This document shows positions 12,857 through 23,988 of a DNA stretch of 64,000 nucleotides, piece by piece. Position numbers and translations under genes: made by a program. Each line of letters begins with the position of its first letter. Position 1 is the stretch's first letter. The notes below the pieces were generated by a model. It was given only the letters and a program-made list of their open reading frames with translations, ran no database searches and had not been told where the DNA came from. The stretch is from Berberis thunbergii (Eukaryota > Streptophyta > Magnoliopsida > Ranunculales > Berberidaceae): NCBI GenBank assembly GCA_003290165.1, contig QNQO01000505.1, forward strand, positions 675,364 to 739,363, read 5' to 3'.

Positions 12857-13907
12857 TGAACCTCAATGATTATCCATCTTGGTTTCCTGAGCAAGTCAAT
12901 GCATTTAATGCCATGCGACAACCTGATTATGATCCATATTCAGATTATTAACTCTCGGGTTCAACATATTATCCTGACTTCTCATGGGCCCGTGGTCGGT
13001 ACCATGGAGGCCCTATTGTCACTCCCCCGACTTCTCAAGTTTCCATTACTGCTAGTGAGCCTCAACCTAATCGAGTTGTTCCTCCTTCTAACACATCTAG
13101 TTTAGAGGACGCCTTAACTCATTTTATGCAGCGAATTGGAGATATGCTTGAGAAAACTTCTCAGGACATTACAGAATTGATAGCTAAGTCTCAACAAAAT
13201 GCTCAAGCTATCAAGAAACTTGAGATGACTTTAAGTCAGATAGCTGAGTAACTTCTTGAGATAGAGTCAGAGGAATTCCCTAGCCAACCTATTTCCAACC
13301 CAAATGGTTAATTTGAAATTAGTGGCACATCTAAACCGGACAGTGAAGATGTCCAATCCATTACTACCATTAGCAGTGGAAAACTGGTTGACAATCAGGT
13401 AGGAATGTCTGACATAAGTGTTATTATATCCTCACCCAATTTTACATAGGTTGCATCCTCCTCTCATAAGAAGGCTGATAAAGAGTCATTTATTGATGAA
13501 CCTGTAGATTCTGAGACACTACAGACATCTCCTTCCTATGTTGACTCATTAGACATATGCCTTCCTAGTGACTCATGCATAGAATCAAACTGTGAACATT
13601 CTTTAGAGTCTCCCCTTGACTGTTTTCATGATACACATGACCATTTAGAGGCTTGTTTGACTCATTTTAGTTTAGACTTTGATGTTGATGATTCCATTAG
13701 GGAAGTCAATGATTTGCTTGACTCAGTCCCCATTGTGGATCCTAGTTATAAATTGAAGCCTAAATTGGAGCCTCTTCCACTCAGTGAGTCAAAACTAGTC
13801 CCATCAGTTGAGCCACCTGAGCTTGACCTTAAACAATTATCTGACACCCTCAGGTATGCGTTTTCAGGTACTGATGATACTTTGCCTGTTATTATTTCAT
13901 CTATATT
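12857..13907 (+). pseudogene. Gag-like ORF of nested LTR element, interrupted by CACTA
   Basis: Starts MNLNDYPSWFPEQVNAFNA and runs with a few stops (first at about 12950). It contains SLEDALTHFMQRIGDMLEK, a glutamine-rich helix of the type found in plant gypsy gag, and a SGKLVDNQ block resembling the RSGK motif. The last part, open from 13657, is acidic and ends LKQLSDTLRYAFSGTDD, then LPVIISS. In related polyproteins that block lies just before the RT. The CACTA element enters directly after it, and coding resumes at 21983. Confidence 0.65.
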
Positions 13908-13934
13908 CACTACACCAAAAGGCCAATTTAGCTA

Positions 13935-14295
13935 CGCCGAGTTGGCCACGGTTCTAAACCGTTCGTTTAGTTGCCACGGCTAAAAACCGTAGCTATAATG
14001 ACCATCGGCTTAAAACCGTGGGGAAAAAAATTAGCAACGGCTGTAAACCGTTGGGGTATTGGCCACGGCCAAACACCGTGGCTATAACTAGCAACGGCTC
14101 GAAACCGTGGCTAATATTAGCAACGGCTCAAAACCGTGGCTACTAGTAGCAACGGCTCCAAACCGTGGGTAATAGTAGAAACGGCTTAAAACCGTTGCAA
14201 AAACAAAACTTGGCCACGGTTTTAAATCGTGGCTACTGGTAGCAACGGCTCAAAACCGTGGCTACTAGTAGCAACGGCTCAAAACCGTGGCAACC
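13935..14295. repeat. Left subterminal palindromic repeats of inner CACTA
   Basis: About eleven units of the type AACGGCTCAAAACCGTGGCT, spaced about 30 bp, each able to pair with itself. In CACTA elements such arrays bind the element-encoded TNPA-type protein. Confidence 0.85.
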
Positions 14296-14334
14296 TAAAA
14301 AAAGATGAAAAAAAATTTGGCGGGCTATTTTGGC

Positions 14335-14700
14335 GCTCGACTTCAACCTTCCGCTCCATTCGACTTCCCTCTACTCGACTCCACTCCACTCGACATCGAA
14401 GCTTCTCCTTCCCTGCTCCCTCCCTCGACTCTACTCCTCCCCTCCTTCCCTCCTCCCTCGACTTCCTTGTGCCTCCCTCCTCCCTCGACTTCCCTGCGCC
14501 TCCCTTGACTCCCCTCGACCTCTCTGCACCTTCCCTCCTCCCTCGACTCCCCTCCTGCCCTCCTCCTGCCTCCCTCCTCGCCTCCTTCCCTCGTCTTCCC
14601 TCCTTACTCGGCGTCTTCAACCTCCAAACAATTTGCAAAATTGATCAGCGACTACAACCTCAAAACCATTCTCTCGTACAGGTACTCTCTCTCTCTCTGT
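14335..14700 (+). other. CT-rich leader with intron-like donor, shared by both CACTA elements
   Basis: After TTTTGGCGCTCGA the sequence is almost pure CT-rich tandem CTCGACTTCCCTCC motifs to about 14635. It ends in CAGGTACTCTCTCTCTC, a good splice donor. The same order occurs at 48710-49125 in the other CACTA. Probably an untranslated first exon or promoter-proximal repeat. Long open frames here arise only because the strand lacks A and stop codons. Confidence 0.5.
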
Positions 14701-15171
14701 TTTTTTTTTGATGAAATTAGGGTTCCTGAATCTAGAGTTTTTTTATTTAGAGGTTATGAATCTCTAGAGTTTTTTGAAATTAGGGTTTGTATTTGAAATT
14801 TGACGTTATTAAAGCTGATTTCAACTTGATTTCATAGTCGAGTTTGTAGTTCACAAGTTTCAATATTGGGTTCAACTGAGGAAACAGGAACTTTTTTTCA
14901 AAAGAATTATTACGTCAAAGCTCTTTATTAGATAGAAAAACGTGTTTAATTATGCTGGTTCTAGCTCACAATTTGGCATTGTTCAATGTTTTAATTTCCT
15001 TATTTTAAATGCTAATGCAAGGAAATTTCTTGTTTGTTACTTTGTATTGTTTCTTTACCATCTTAGTCATATATTATCTCTTAACAAAACTTTTATTAGC
15101 ATTCTGGTTATTTACATGTGACCTTTTGTTGTCTACTAACATCATTTGCATGAAGCATATGCATTCTACAG
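14700..15171 (+). other. Non-coding interior of inner CACTA
   Basis: AT-rich, with repeated ATTAGGGTT-type leader words. It reads as an intron following the CT-rich leader. No gene was seen. Confidence 0.4.
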
Positions 15172-15740
15172 GTTCAAGTTGCTGATGTTGACTGGATTAA
15201 GATCATATCAGAGGAAGAGATGAGCCTTATGGTATGTCTAAGTTGGTAAATTTTTTCTTGCTTCAGCTGAGGGATTAGTAAATATCTTTTGATGTTTTGT
15301 TGGCTGGGAGTGAAAAATCTCTTGATATATCAGCAGGGATTCATGGCAGAAGTGTCTTCGACTCTTCTCAGGTTTTTAGTAATATATTGTTTTAAAATAT
15401 ATAAACTTAAAATTTGCTGGTTCTGTTAACATGAACCAAGAAGACGGCATTGACTTGGTAACTGTCATTAAAGGTGCTGGTTTTTATCGTCGCACAAGGA
15501 GCATGGATTACGTTTTGGATTTCATGCCACCAACCTATTCGGAGTTCCAAAAAGGAACTGAATTAGTCAGGTAATTTATTCATCCTGATTAGGAGATTAT
15601 ACTTGATTGAGTCATATTTTTTTTTTTATCTCATTGGTCCTTATAACTGCCTTAATCTTCATATTCCTTAGATTGGTTCACAAAGTTGTTAGTCCTGTGA
15701 TGCTTTCAACTTTAGAGGATGGAACCATAGTGAGGGGCCT
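15172..15740 (+). pseudogene. Unrecognised captured exons in inner CACTA
   Basis: Three splice-bounded coding blocks are visible. 15172-15231 (VQVADVDWIKIISEEEMSLM) lies between AG and GTATGT. About 15439-15570 (DGIDLVTVIKGAG then RRTRSMDYVLDFMPPTY) ends in a GTAATT donor. From about 15672 comes LVHKVVSPVMLSTLEDG. Phases join cleanly at the 15570/15672 splice (AG|A giving Arg), so these were exons of a real gene. I do not recognise the family. Reading breaks after a duplicated GAAGGGATTCCTT near 15745. A further open block (KGFLSYEVRALLQMTEGG) runs at about 15760-15830. Confidence 0.5.
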
Positions 15741-15872
15741 TGAAGGGATTCCTTGCGAAGGGATTCCTTTCTTATGAAGTAAGGGCCTTGTTGCAAATGA
15801 CTGAAGGGGGATCCTTTGCAATTTTAGATTTATTCGAGATGGTTATTTTTGAATGTTTTTTGTTGGTTTCAG

Positions 15873-15944
15873 GCAAGGAAGAAAATTATCAAAGGCATGA
15901 AGGGTCATATAGGAAAGATAGCTCAAGATAAATATGGGAGCATG
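15873..15944 (+). pseudogene. PUM24: Pumilio homologue 24-like exon, captured
   Basis: A single 72-bp exon between CAG and GTAATG encodes 24 residues beginning ARKKIIKGMKGHIGKIA and ending YGSM. This matches the KKIIKGMK..KIA.D..GSM repeat of the nucleolar Pumilio-24 (Puf-A/Puf6-type) proteins of plants, which act in ribosomal RNA processing. Only this exon is present; the blocks around it are not recognisable as the same gene. The family call rests on one short block and is moderately sure. Confidence 0.5.
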
Positions 15945-17654
15945 GTAATGATGGCCTTCAGATTTTTCCTGTTCAGATTTGCATGGTTGTCATTTCTTCT
16001 TTAGGAAGCACACATTGACATTTGTTTTTTTAACCTCCTAATGAGAGTTTCTTGTACTTCATCTGTGGCATCTTTAATTGAATTAGAGCTTAGTATTTTT
16101 TTGATTTTAAACCTAAGGTTTCTTTCGATTGTTGGGTCTAAACATCATAAAATTTTCAGTTAAACCCTTGTATGGAATTCGTACCCCTTGCAGCCATATG
16201 GTTGTCAGTCTCCCTTTCCTTTTTTGACATCTGTCACTTTTGGTGTCTGTAGAGTTCTTGTTCGAAGCCTAGAATGTTATGGTAATCCAGTGGGAGGTTA
16301 CAGTATCCGCAGGGGCTTGTGTTAGTTTCTTCATTGTTAAGAGTTAGTGTCAGATATTCCTTTTTCTTCTCACCTTAAACAGTGCATAGTGGCTGATAGT
16401 GCCCAAACTTTTTTCATGAGCACTAACCAATACCTTTTAGAGCCTTCTCTATGATGTGCTAATGACTCCATCCATGCATATCTTCCTCATCTTTTGCATC
16501 CCATTCCATTTTATTTTCATGAAAGATAGAATATTATTAAAATGAAAGAGAACTAGTACTTATTAGTTATTATATATATATTTTCAAAAAAAGGTTCAAA
16601 TTTATTAAGACTAAGAAAGAGAGTGAAACAGAAGCTGAATTAAAGACCGAGAACAAAGCAAAAGGGTAAAAGGGAATTTAACCTCCCTGAACCCCTTGAA
16701 ACAAAAAATGGAATAGATCAAGAAAACACTGCCCCTACCTATCAGCCCAGCAGCAACATAATCATCATTCAACAATTATATTCATTTTTCTATTTTGTAA
16801 GTGGAATTTTCTTGTCCGCAGATGTGATGCAAGTTTTATGTAATATTTGATACTTAAGAGGGTATTCCATCTCATAATTCACAATGTAAAACAAGATGTG
16901 TTGTTCTTCATGTTTGCTAAATGTTATGCTGAACGCACAAGTATGTCTTTTTTTAAGTTTTGTGATTTTCTGCATCCAAGCAGACTCAGACATGTTTATT
17001 GTTGATGATGCAATATGGTTTTCATTGCGTGAACTGCAAACTACGTAATTTACTTTTAGAAACTTCCATCATTGTTGGGAAAACATATTTCTTCTACAAT
17101 CAGAGACAAACACTCCATAGATTATATATCTTTGTTCTTTACGCATTTTAACTTGAAATTCTTTACTTCTGTTGTTTATATTCTTTCAATCATCATCTAC
17201 TGTTTTAACTTGTTGGCATGGTGCATATGGTTCTTCCAGTTTCCTTTTGAAAAGATGTGGTTATCGGGTTGGTGAGACATGAGTGAGGTAATTACGTGTC
17301 AGCTCTCCAAAGCTTCGAAGAACCATATGGGATAATACTTTTGTACTTTGATTCTTAATGCTAGTTGTTGGTGTGTCTTGAAAGAGATTGAGGGCATCCA
17401 AGTATTTTGGAGTAGATCGATTATTGTGGAATCCTAGCAACACTTTGACGAGGGGTTTCTCCTATGTTTGCTCCCGAAGGAATTCATTTTGGTACATTTG
17501 GATGATCTAGTTTTATGAGATAATTTGGCAGTTTCCTCTTGTTATTGTACATTATGTATTTGTTAGTTGTATTCAATGGTTTTACCCTTCAAAATATAAT
17601 AAGACATAATATCAAAGTGATTATTCCTCCTTATAATAATTTACCTTGTTGCAG
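15945..17654 (+). other. Non-coding interior of inner CACTA
   Basis: AT-rich, intron- or intergenic-like. No coding block, RNA or repeat family was recognised. Confidence 0.4.
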
Positions 17655-19965
17655 TCATATCAGAAGGCCTTGCGAGCAGACCCTACATACAAACCTGCAG
17701 CAGAATGCCTTGCCATTGTACTGACAGATCTTGGCACAAGCTTAAAGCTTGCTGGCAACACTCAGGAGGGAATCCAGAAATATTTTGAAGCTCTCAAAAT
17801 AGACCCCCACTATACTGTAATAATATTCTTCAATACTATAGGGTGGCAAACAATTTTTCCTGGCATGTGCATTGCTGCATGTATTTATTTCTTAAGTACC
17901 TTTTGTTTTCCACTATGCAGCCTGCGTATTACAACCTTGGAGTTGTATATTCTGAAATGATGCAGTACGATATGGCTCTTAGTTGCTATGAGAAGGCTGC
18001 CCTTCAAAGGCCCATGTATGCTGAAGCATATTGCAACATGGGTGTTATCTATAAAAATCGTGGGGATTTGGAATCAGCTATATCTTGTTATGAAAGGTAC
18101 TAACTAGTTTGTTATTGATTCTTCTTGTATGCTAACCTTTCGTTTCATGCTGTTTGATACCTCCATTGACTTGACATTCAGATTTACTATTTGTATCTCA
18201 GGTGTTTGGATGTTTCTCCTAACTTTGAGATTGCAAAGAATAACATGGCTATAGCCTTTACAGACTTAGGAACAAAGGTGGTCTTCCATTTCTTTTTAAC
18301 TCTGTTGTTTTTGTTTTAACCATAGGATAAATCCTCGTAATTAAGGGTCATTATCTAGAGTCTTAAGCTTTTTACTGCGTTTGATTATTTATACAAACAT
18401 TGACTATTTTTAAGTTTCTAACACTGTCAAAATGAAGACTAATGTAGTCTTCAATTTAGTAATGAAATCGAATATTCATTAAATCCTCAAATACATTTTA
18501 GTATGCTACAAAAAGTGAAGATGTTTAAATCTTCTTGGGAGTGATCTGTATGGCAAGATATTGTCCTCTAAAAAATAACAGTATTTGAATATTTATAGGA
18601 GGTTTTAAATTTCAAATTTGAGCCTGGGATTTTGCCTTAATTTTGAAATCTTGCTGACAATTCCTAGTATTAGCTTTCAGTTAAATTTTTTACCGCTTTG
18701 TTTGATTCTATGGAATGTTGAATACAATTCTTATAGGTTTATATGTATGTATAATGGATTTATATGAGAGAAAAATGATTAGACATAACTGAATCATTTG
18801 TTAAGTTTGATTTCACTGACAGATCACTTTTTGAATCCATTCATTTTCAAATATTCTTTAAGAAGTTCATAATTTGAATCAGACACTTCAGCCTCATGTT
18901 GAGCAAAGAACCATCAACCTCGTTTAAATATTCATAATGGTTATCCTTGCTTGTTTCGCCATTTCCATTCATTTCCACAAGAAAGGCAAACTGTTGGGAG
19001 GTGGATAATATGATGTAAACTTAGACATATTAAGGGGTTATCTTGTGACACGATCATAATCATAATCCTAATCCTAATATTTATTTCTTTGTAATCCAAC
19101 AGCTTGTTAATAAATTTAGAATCTTAGGAAAAAAAAATTTGTTTTAGGCTGCTCTTCATTGTCTCGTTCAGGGGATAAGTTTTACAGTGTTTGCCTTGGG
19201 TCTCGTTTCATCCCATTCTTCGTGTTGATGGTTATCAATAAATATGGTATATATATGTATTTTTTTTTTCTGAAAAATAGGAAAAAAAATTGTGGAGAAA
19301 CCTAATTATATAAACAGTATGATGCAAACCTTGTCGGGTGGAATAATGTGTGCCTTTCTTTTAGAACATCCATAGTTCATTGATTTGAATAGGAACTCAA
19401 GTTTCACGGCTACCAGTTTCTCGTAGTTTTTCTTTTATTGAGTTTTCTCTGTTATCTATTTTCAGTATTTTTTCAGCCTCTATGAAGCATAGCAGCTTGA
19501 ATTATATAACAAACCTTTATCAAGATCTGTTAACTTATTGATGTTGTCACAAATGAGTCCTTATTATCCATTGCTATAGCATAGCCATTGGTTCCCTTAT
19601 CATTGCTTTTGCCCATGTTTACTTGGTCTGTATCTGATTCTGGGTTCAGTAATATTTGTCAGGTAAAAAAAACTGGAGGGAGACATCAACCAAGGTGTCG
19701 CATACTACAAGAAGGCTTTGTACTACAACTGGCACTATGCTGATGCTATATATAATCTTGGTGTTGCATACGGTGAAATGTTGCAGTTTGACATGGTAGG
19801 GCATGAATATGAAAGCACCATCCTCTGTTTTAGAATCTTGCTCAATATTCACTTCTTAACAATGCTACCTTTAGCTGGAAAAAGTTAATCAAAGTTGATT
19901 ATGTTGTCACTCATGCTTTTGTAGGCGATTGTGTTCTATGAACTTGCACTGCATTTCAATCATAG
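17655..19965 (+). pseudogene. SPY: SPINDLY (SPY) fragment, five TPR-coding exons with introns
   Basis: Exons at 17655-17816, 17921-18096, 18202-18277, 19663-19795 and from 19925 are bounded by proper AG and GT sites and give a continuous TPR sequence. Examples are AAECLAIVLTDLGTSLKLAG, NLGVVYSEMMQYDMALSCYE, YCNMGVIYKNRGDLESAI and YYKKALYYNWHYADA. This is the TPR region of SPINDLY, the plant nucleocytoplasmic O-fucosyltransferase that modifies DELLA and other regulators. The catalytic domain is absent: after HFN in exon 5 the match ends near 19965 and a stop follows. Exon 4 starts with an A-run one base too long (GTAAAAAAAACTGG), shifting the frame. It is a captured genomic piece, as introns are kept, and cannot make SPY. 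Confidence 0.88.
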
Positions 19966-20254
19966 CTGTATAATCTCTTGAAAACTTATGCTTTGACTGT
20001 TCTTTTTGCTGCTAACATCTCCATTCAGGTGTTAAAATGCACATTATTTGTACAAATATCATTATGTTTGTGTTAAAAATAATGTGAAGTTATGTTTGTG
20101 TGATATATGTGTCGACCCTAAAAATATCGGGAATGGGCTTTGATGATGATGATGATGTTTGTGTGATATGTTACTGCACTTCTACCTAACTTCCTTGCAA
20201 ATTAATTGCTGTAAACAATAAATAGGTGCTGCACTCTTCTATTTAATATCTTAC

Positions 20255-21275
20255 ATGTTATATGTTCTCCCACTCACAGCACACTCCATAGCTCTCCCTT
20301 GGGTTATTGGTTTACTTCTTGTATTTACTGTAACTTGCAGCCAATTCCAGTCTTCAACATGCAGTGTCGTGAAGGGCTCTGTGTCATGCCTGGACTGTGC
20401 TCAGCGCCAACACCAACACCTCTTTGGTTCACGTCAACACCTCTTTGTTTCTCTTTTTTTTTTTTTTTTTTTAAATCATGCTTGGTTCTAAAGAAAAATA
20501 GTTCATGGAATACACTGACATAGAAGTTGAGAGAAAAATTGGAACACTGAGCTTGAAGTTGGTTCCTTTCCATGTTCAGAATTTTCCTTAAAATTGTTTC
20601 CATTATTTTGAAATAAAACTTGTTTGAAGATCATTTCCACTGTTTTAAGATGCCTATGCCAAAACCATATACAAGTTTTGAAAATTTTCTATTTTTTGTT
20701 CTTTTTTCTCTGAGTGTGTGGAAATCCCTTCTCTTAATTGTAATGAGGAATTAAGTTTTCTAATGTTTTGACTTGGATCCTAACTGTCAATTCAATTTTA
20801 AAATTCGAAACTAGCTTTGTCAACTACTAGTTTCTTCTGTTTATGCTTTTCTTATTTTGTTTCAGGTATTATGGTATCCATCAAGTGTGACCAAGTGGAG
20901 CAATCGGCCATTGCAACAACTGAGAAAAATGGGTTTTTTGAAAAAGAGCTCCCCTTGCATGATGCCTCTTCTAATTGCTTTGCTAGTATTCTTGGAGGAC
21001 CCCAGCAGCTTTGCACATTCAAGAGAAACCTAATCTCCAAAGTTGTCAAAAAGGTACAAGACCCCAACTCCTACACCATCTCCACACCACTTGCCTTCTA
21101 CACTTCATGCCCTTCCAAGAACAATGTCCCTGCATCACCAGCTGATTCAAAGAGTGGTGGGTCTACATCTCCTGTGCTCGGATCATCAAAGACTTATTAT
21201 ATACCTCTACCTCCAGAATGGGGGTTTGCACCTTCTAGCTTCTATGTTCCTATCATTCCCATTGGGATCCCATAA
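20255..21275 (+). CDS. Pollen Ole e 1-like protein, two exons, apparently intact
   Basis: Exon 1 (20255-20426) ends at donor CTTTG|GTTCAC and exon 2 (20866-21275) starts after TTTCAG; joined they read 193 codons without a stop. The N-terminus is hydrophobic (LPWVIGLLLVFTVTCSQ), a likely signal peptide. Then comes VVKGSVSCLDC, the G-x-V-x-C-x-x-C start of Ole e 1-type secreted proteins, followed by MVSIKCD, an EKNGFFEKELP block and further cysteines (SSNCFA, QLCTF, SCPSK). The tail is Ser/Pro-rich (IPLPPEWGFAPSSFY). Family members are extracellular wall-associated proteins. The gene lies downstream of the SPY piece inside the CACTA element. The start is the only upstream ATG in frame. Whether it is expressed cannot be seen. 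Confidence 0.68.
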
Positions 21276-21640
21276 TACTCTAGTGTTGTGTAAGAAAGAT
21301 GAACTACCCAACTTTTATCTAAGTCCTTAGTATTGTAAGAAATCTATAAAAGGATTACCTTTGGTGTGATCTAGTAGGTTGATTAGGTTTCTAACTACCA
21401 AGGAGGACTCGTGTTGATTAGTGTTGTGTTGCGTCTCTTGCAATGTTTGTACAAGGACTAGTGTCTCAATGTTGATATTTGTATCTATGTTATATGTATA
21501 TTCTTTCTTAGTTATTGAGGAATTAAAACCCATTTGAGAAGAGTCACAATTCAATAATCCCATTGTCTATTTGATTTGGTATTGGTTTTACTAAAATTTG
21601 GATGCTTATGCTTTTAGTCATTTGATAGCAAAAAAAAAAA
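21276..21640 (+). other. 3' flank of Ole e 1-like gene inside CACTA
   Basis: AT-rich, with no coding content and an A-tract at 21630-21650 just before the right subterminal repeats. Likely the gene's own 3' UTR and flank carried with it. Confidence 0.4.
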
Positions 21641-21649
21641 AAAAAAAAA

Positions 21650-21965
21650 ATTGCCACGACTTAAAACCGTGGCTAACTGTTGCAACGGCTCAGAGCCGTG
21701 GCTATGAGTTGCCATGGCTTATAACCGTGGCTAGGACTTGCCACGGCTTAAAATCGTGGCTAAAACCTTTGCAACGGCTTATAACCGTGGCTAGGACTTG
21801 CCACGGTTTTAAGCCGTGGCTATTCCTATCCACGGCTAACAACCGTGGCTAACATATATTTTGCCACAATTTCTAGCCGTTACTGAGGATTTAGCCGCCC
21901 CTACAGCCCATGGTTCTAAGCCGTGCCAATGGGTTACCCCCACGGTTTAAAACCGTTGCTAATGG
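21650..21965. repeat. Right subterminal palindromic repeats of inner CACTA
   Basis: About ten units such as CCACGGCTTAAAACCGTGGC, the same family as at the left end, running up to the terminal inverted repeat. Confidence 0.85.
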
Positions 21966-21982
21966 CCATTTTTGGTGTAGTG

Positions 21983-22620
21983 AATGAATTCAAAACTGGT
22001 TGTCCCAAAGAAGTCGGGAGATATATCTAGTAAGAAAGTGCAATTCATAAGTAGTGTCAACTCTAGGGTTAGGGGTGTACCACTTGATATATCTATATCC
22101 AGCCCAACATCTTTGTGTGATTCATGTGATGAGCCTTTACCACCTGATATATCTATAGTAACATCTACCTGCATCATATTTCCATTGACCAGGGCTAATT
22201 ATGTGGATCCCATGTTCTTGAGTGAGGATTTCAATTTTCACCATCCTGATGTGGAAATTATCTAATCTTCTTATTTGGAACCAGACTTAGAATGTTCCAT
22301 TTTAGGAGTAAGGGAGGATAATTTGTTGCATATCACTACTTGCGACCCATTCATGTTTAAGATCCCTACTGACTTTCAAGGAATGCGAGCTTTTTTACAA
22401 TTTCTGTATGATTTTATATGGTGTTGTTGCAACTTTTGGGATGTGCTAGTATATCTTGTGTCGCGTGTTGTTACTATTTTTTGTGGACTGATCCTCAACT
22501 TTTTAGGTTGTTGGTATACGATTCATTAACCCTTTTGACTCGTTTATATCATAAACTAGGTTTGGAGGTGAATGTTCCCTATGTTCTTCCTCTCCACTTC
22601 ATGATATATCATTCATGAGG
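21983..22620 (+). pseudogene. Downstream coding remnant of nested LTR element
   Basis: Directly after the CACTA, an open frame (21984-22265) rich in Ser, Pro and Asp reads RVRGVPLDISISSPTS and ends before a stop. A second block (22275-22530) has EPDLECSILGV and then hydrophobic FLYDFIWCCCNF segments, with a frame change near 22420. Similar short hydrophobic 3' frames occur in plant RT-less gypsy derivatives. It has no recognisable enzyme domain. Confidence 0.45.
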
Positions 22621-22667
22621 GAGAACATATGTCGGGCTGAAGACGTTAAACCAAGCGCTCCTAGGAG

Positions 22668-23980
22668 CAGGGGCGGAGCCAGGATTGCAGATAAAGGGGG
22701 GCAAACACTACATAACTATTTACGAAAATACTAAAAAATTGGGTTTTTACAATCATATTTTGCAATCAGAGTGACATGGTGTGATCGTGAAAAAATGATG
22801 ATTAATTCAACCATACAAACAATATACATGGCATGACTAATTCAATTGTAGCTAGCTAATTAAGAGTTTCCCTTTTTTACTTGAAGAAAACAGAAGCATG
22901 CATAGTGGTATAAGATGAGAGTTGGCGAGGAGCAGACCTCTGGCTTTCTTTCTGGCTTTGAGGTAGCAGAACGGTATAGTCCAAGTCCAAGGAGTAGTAG
23001 CAGCAGTAGCTTGACTGGACAAGATGGATTCAAGTGAATTTGTCGGACAAAAATTTTATTTTTGGAATCTCCCTTCCTCTTTTACTCCTGTTTTATCTGT
23101 CAGTCTGTCTCCTCTTCTTTGAAACTCACTCCTGAGTCCGAGCCTCCGAGGATTACACTTACACAACCAACCCACTTTCTTTTCTCTTCTTATTCTTGTA
23201 AGTCTTCTCGGAAGGGAAATATATGTGTGTATAGAGAAAGAGCTTTTTCTTTTTGGGCTAGCTCAGGTGAAGCATACAAACAACAACTTAGCTGAATCGA
23301 CCTACGACCATCGTGTTTTTCCAACCGCCCCAAACCCAAATGATTATTTTTAATATTGAAAGATCAGAGAGAAAGCAAAGTAGATCAGATTCCAACCCCC
23401 CAATTAATCTAATGTGTTAACTAATCCTATATCACTCTTACCACCATATGCTAGCTGAGTCTGAGGTAAGATAATCCTAATTCTTTCTTTTCTTTAATTT
23501 TTTTTAACAAAACAAAATAAAACCAATGATGATGTAAAATTTCCTCGGCCTGTCCCCAACCCAATTAAAAATTTTAATATGATTATGATCACATGCGAAG
23601 CAAACCCACCATGTATGGTACCTCTCTTCTGGTTTCTTTATTGCTCTCAACGTGTGTAGGGGATGAATGGATTAAAATGAGTTGGTAGGAATTAAGAGAG
23701 AGATGGAGAGATTAAAAAAAGAGAAGAAAGAGAGAGGGTGTGAATTAAAAAACAAATAATAAAAAATAGAGATTGAGTGAGATTGGGATTGGTGAGAGTG
23801 GAGTTTAAAAAATATATATTAGTTGTTTTAATTTTTAGTGGAGCTAGAAGTCAATATTTCATAAAGGGGGGAACATAAAATTTTAAAGAGGCACAATGTA
23901 AAAAATAACAATTTAAGAAAAAATTAAAAAAGATAAGGGGGGCAATTGCTCCCCTTACCTAACACATAGATCCGCCCATG
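22668..23980. mobile_element. Non-autonomous hAT-type transposon, 1.3 kb
   Basis: Ends CAGGGGCGGAGCC and GGATCCGCCCATG-type (TAGATCCGCCCATG) are imperfect inverted repeats of the common plant hAT terminus. A perfect 8-bp duplication, CCTAGGAG, flanks it at 22660-22667 and 23981-23988. The interior is AT-rich without a transposase; GGGGGGCAA is mirrored near both ends. Confidence 0.85.
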
Positions 23981-23988
23981 CCTAGGAG

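Larger units (their letters stand above)
13908..21982 (+). mobile_element. CACTA transposon with captured gene fragments (Pack-CACTA), 8.1 kb
   Basis: Termini are CACTACACCAAAA and TTTTGGTGTAGTG, exact inverted repeats of the En/Spm (CACTA) class. Both ends carry arrays of palindromic subterminal repeats (ACGG..ACCGT cores). The 3-bp flanks are ATT and AAT, so the expected duplication has one mismatch. No transposase was found; the interior holds pieces of cellular genes with introns (unrecognised exons, PUM24-like, SPY, Ole e 1-like), all in the same orientation as the CT-rich leader. It is therefore non-autonomous and would need a transposase supplied elsewhere. Confidence 0.88.

Noticed and set aside
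14229..14711. Long Ser/Pro/Leu-rich open frames on both strands over the CT-rich leader of the inner CACTA (similar at 48538-49190)
   Set aside because: Open in several frames at once because the strand is nearly free of A and thus of stops. The protein text is low complexity and the sister element does not conserve it.
13905..21985. Perfect 3-bp target duplication for the inner CACTA
   Set aside because: Flanks read ATT and AAT; I list the element on its termini and subterminal repeats, not on the duplication.
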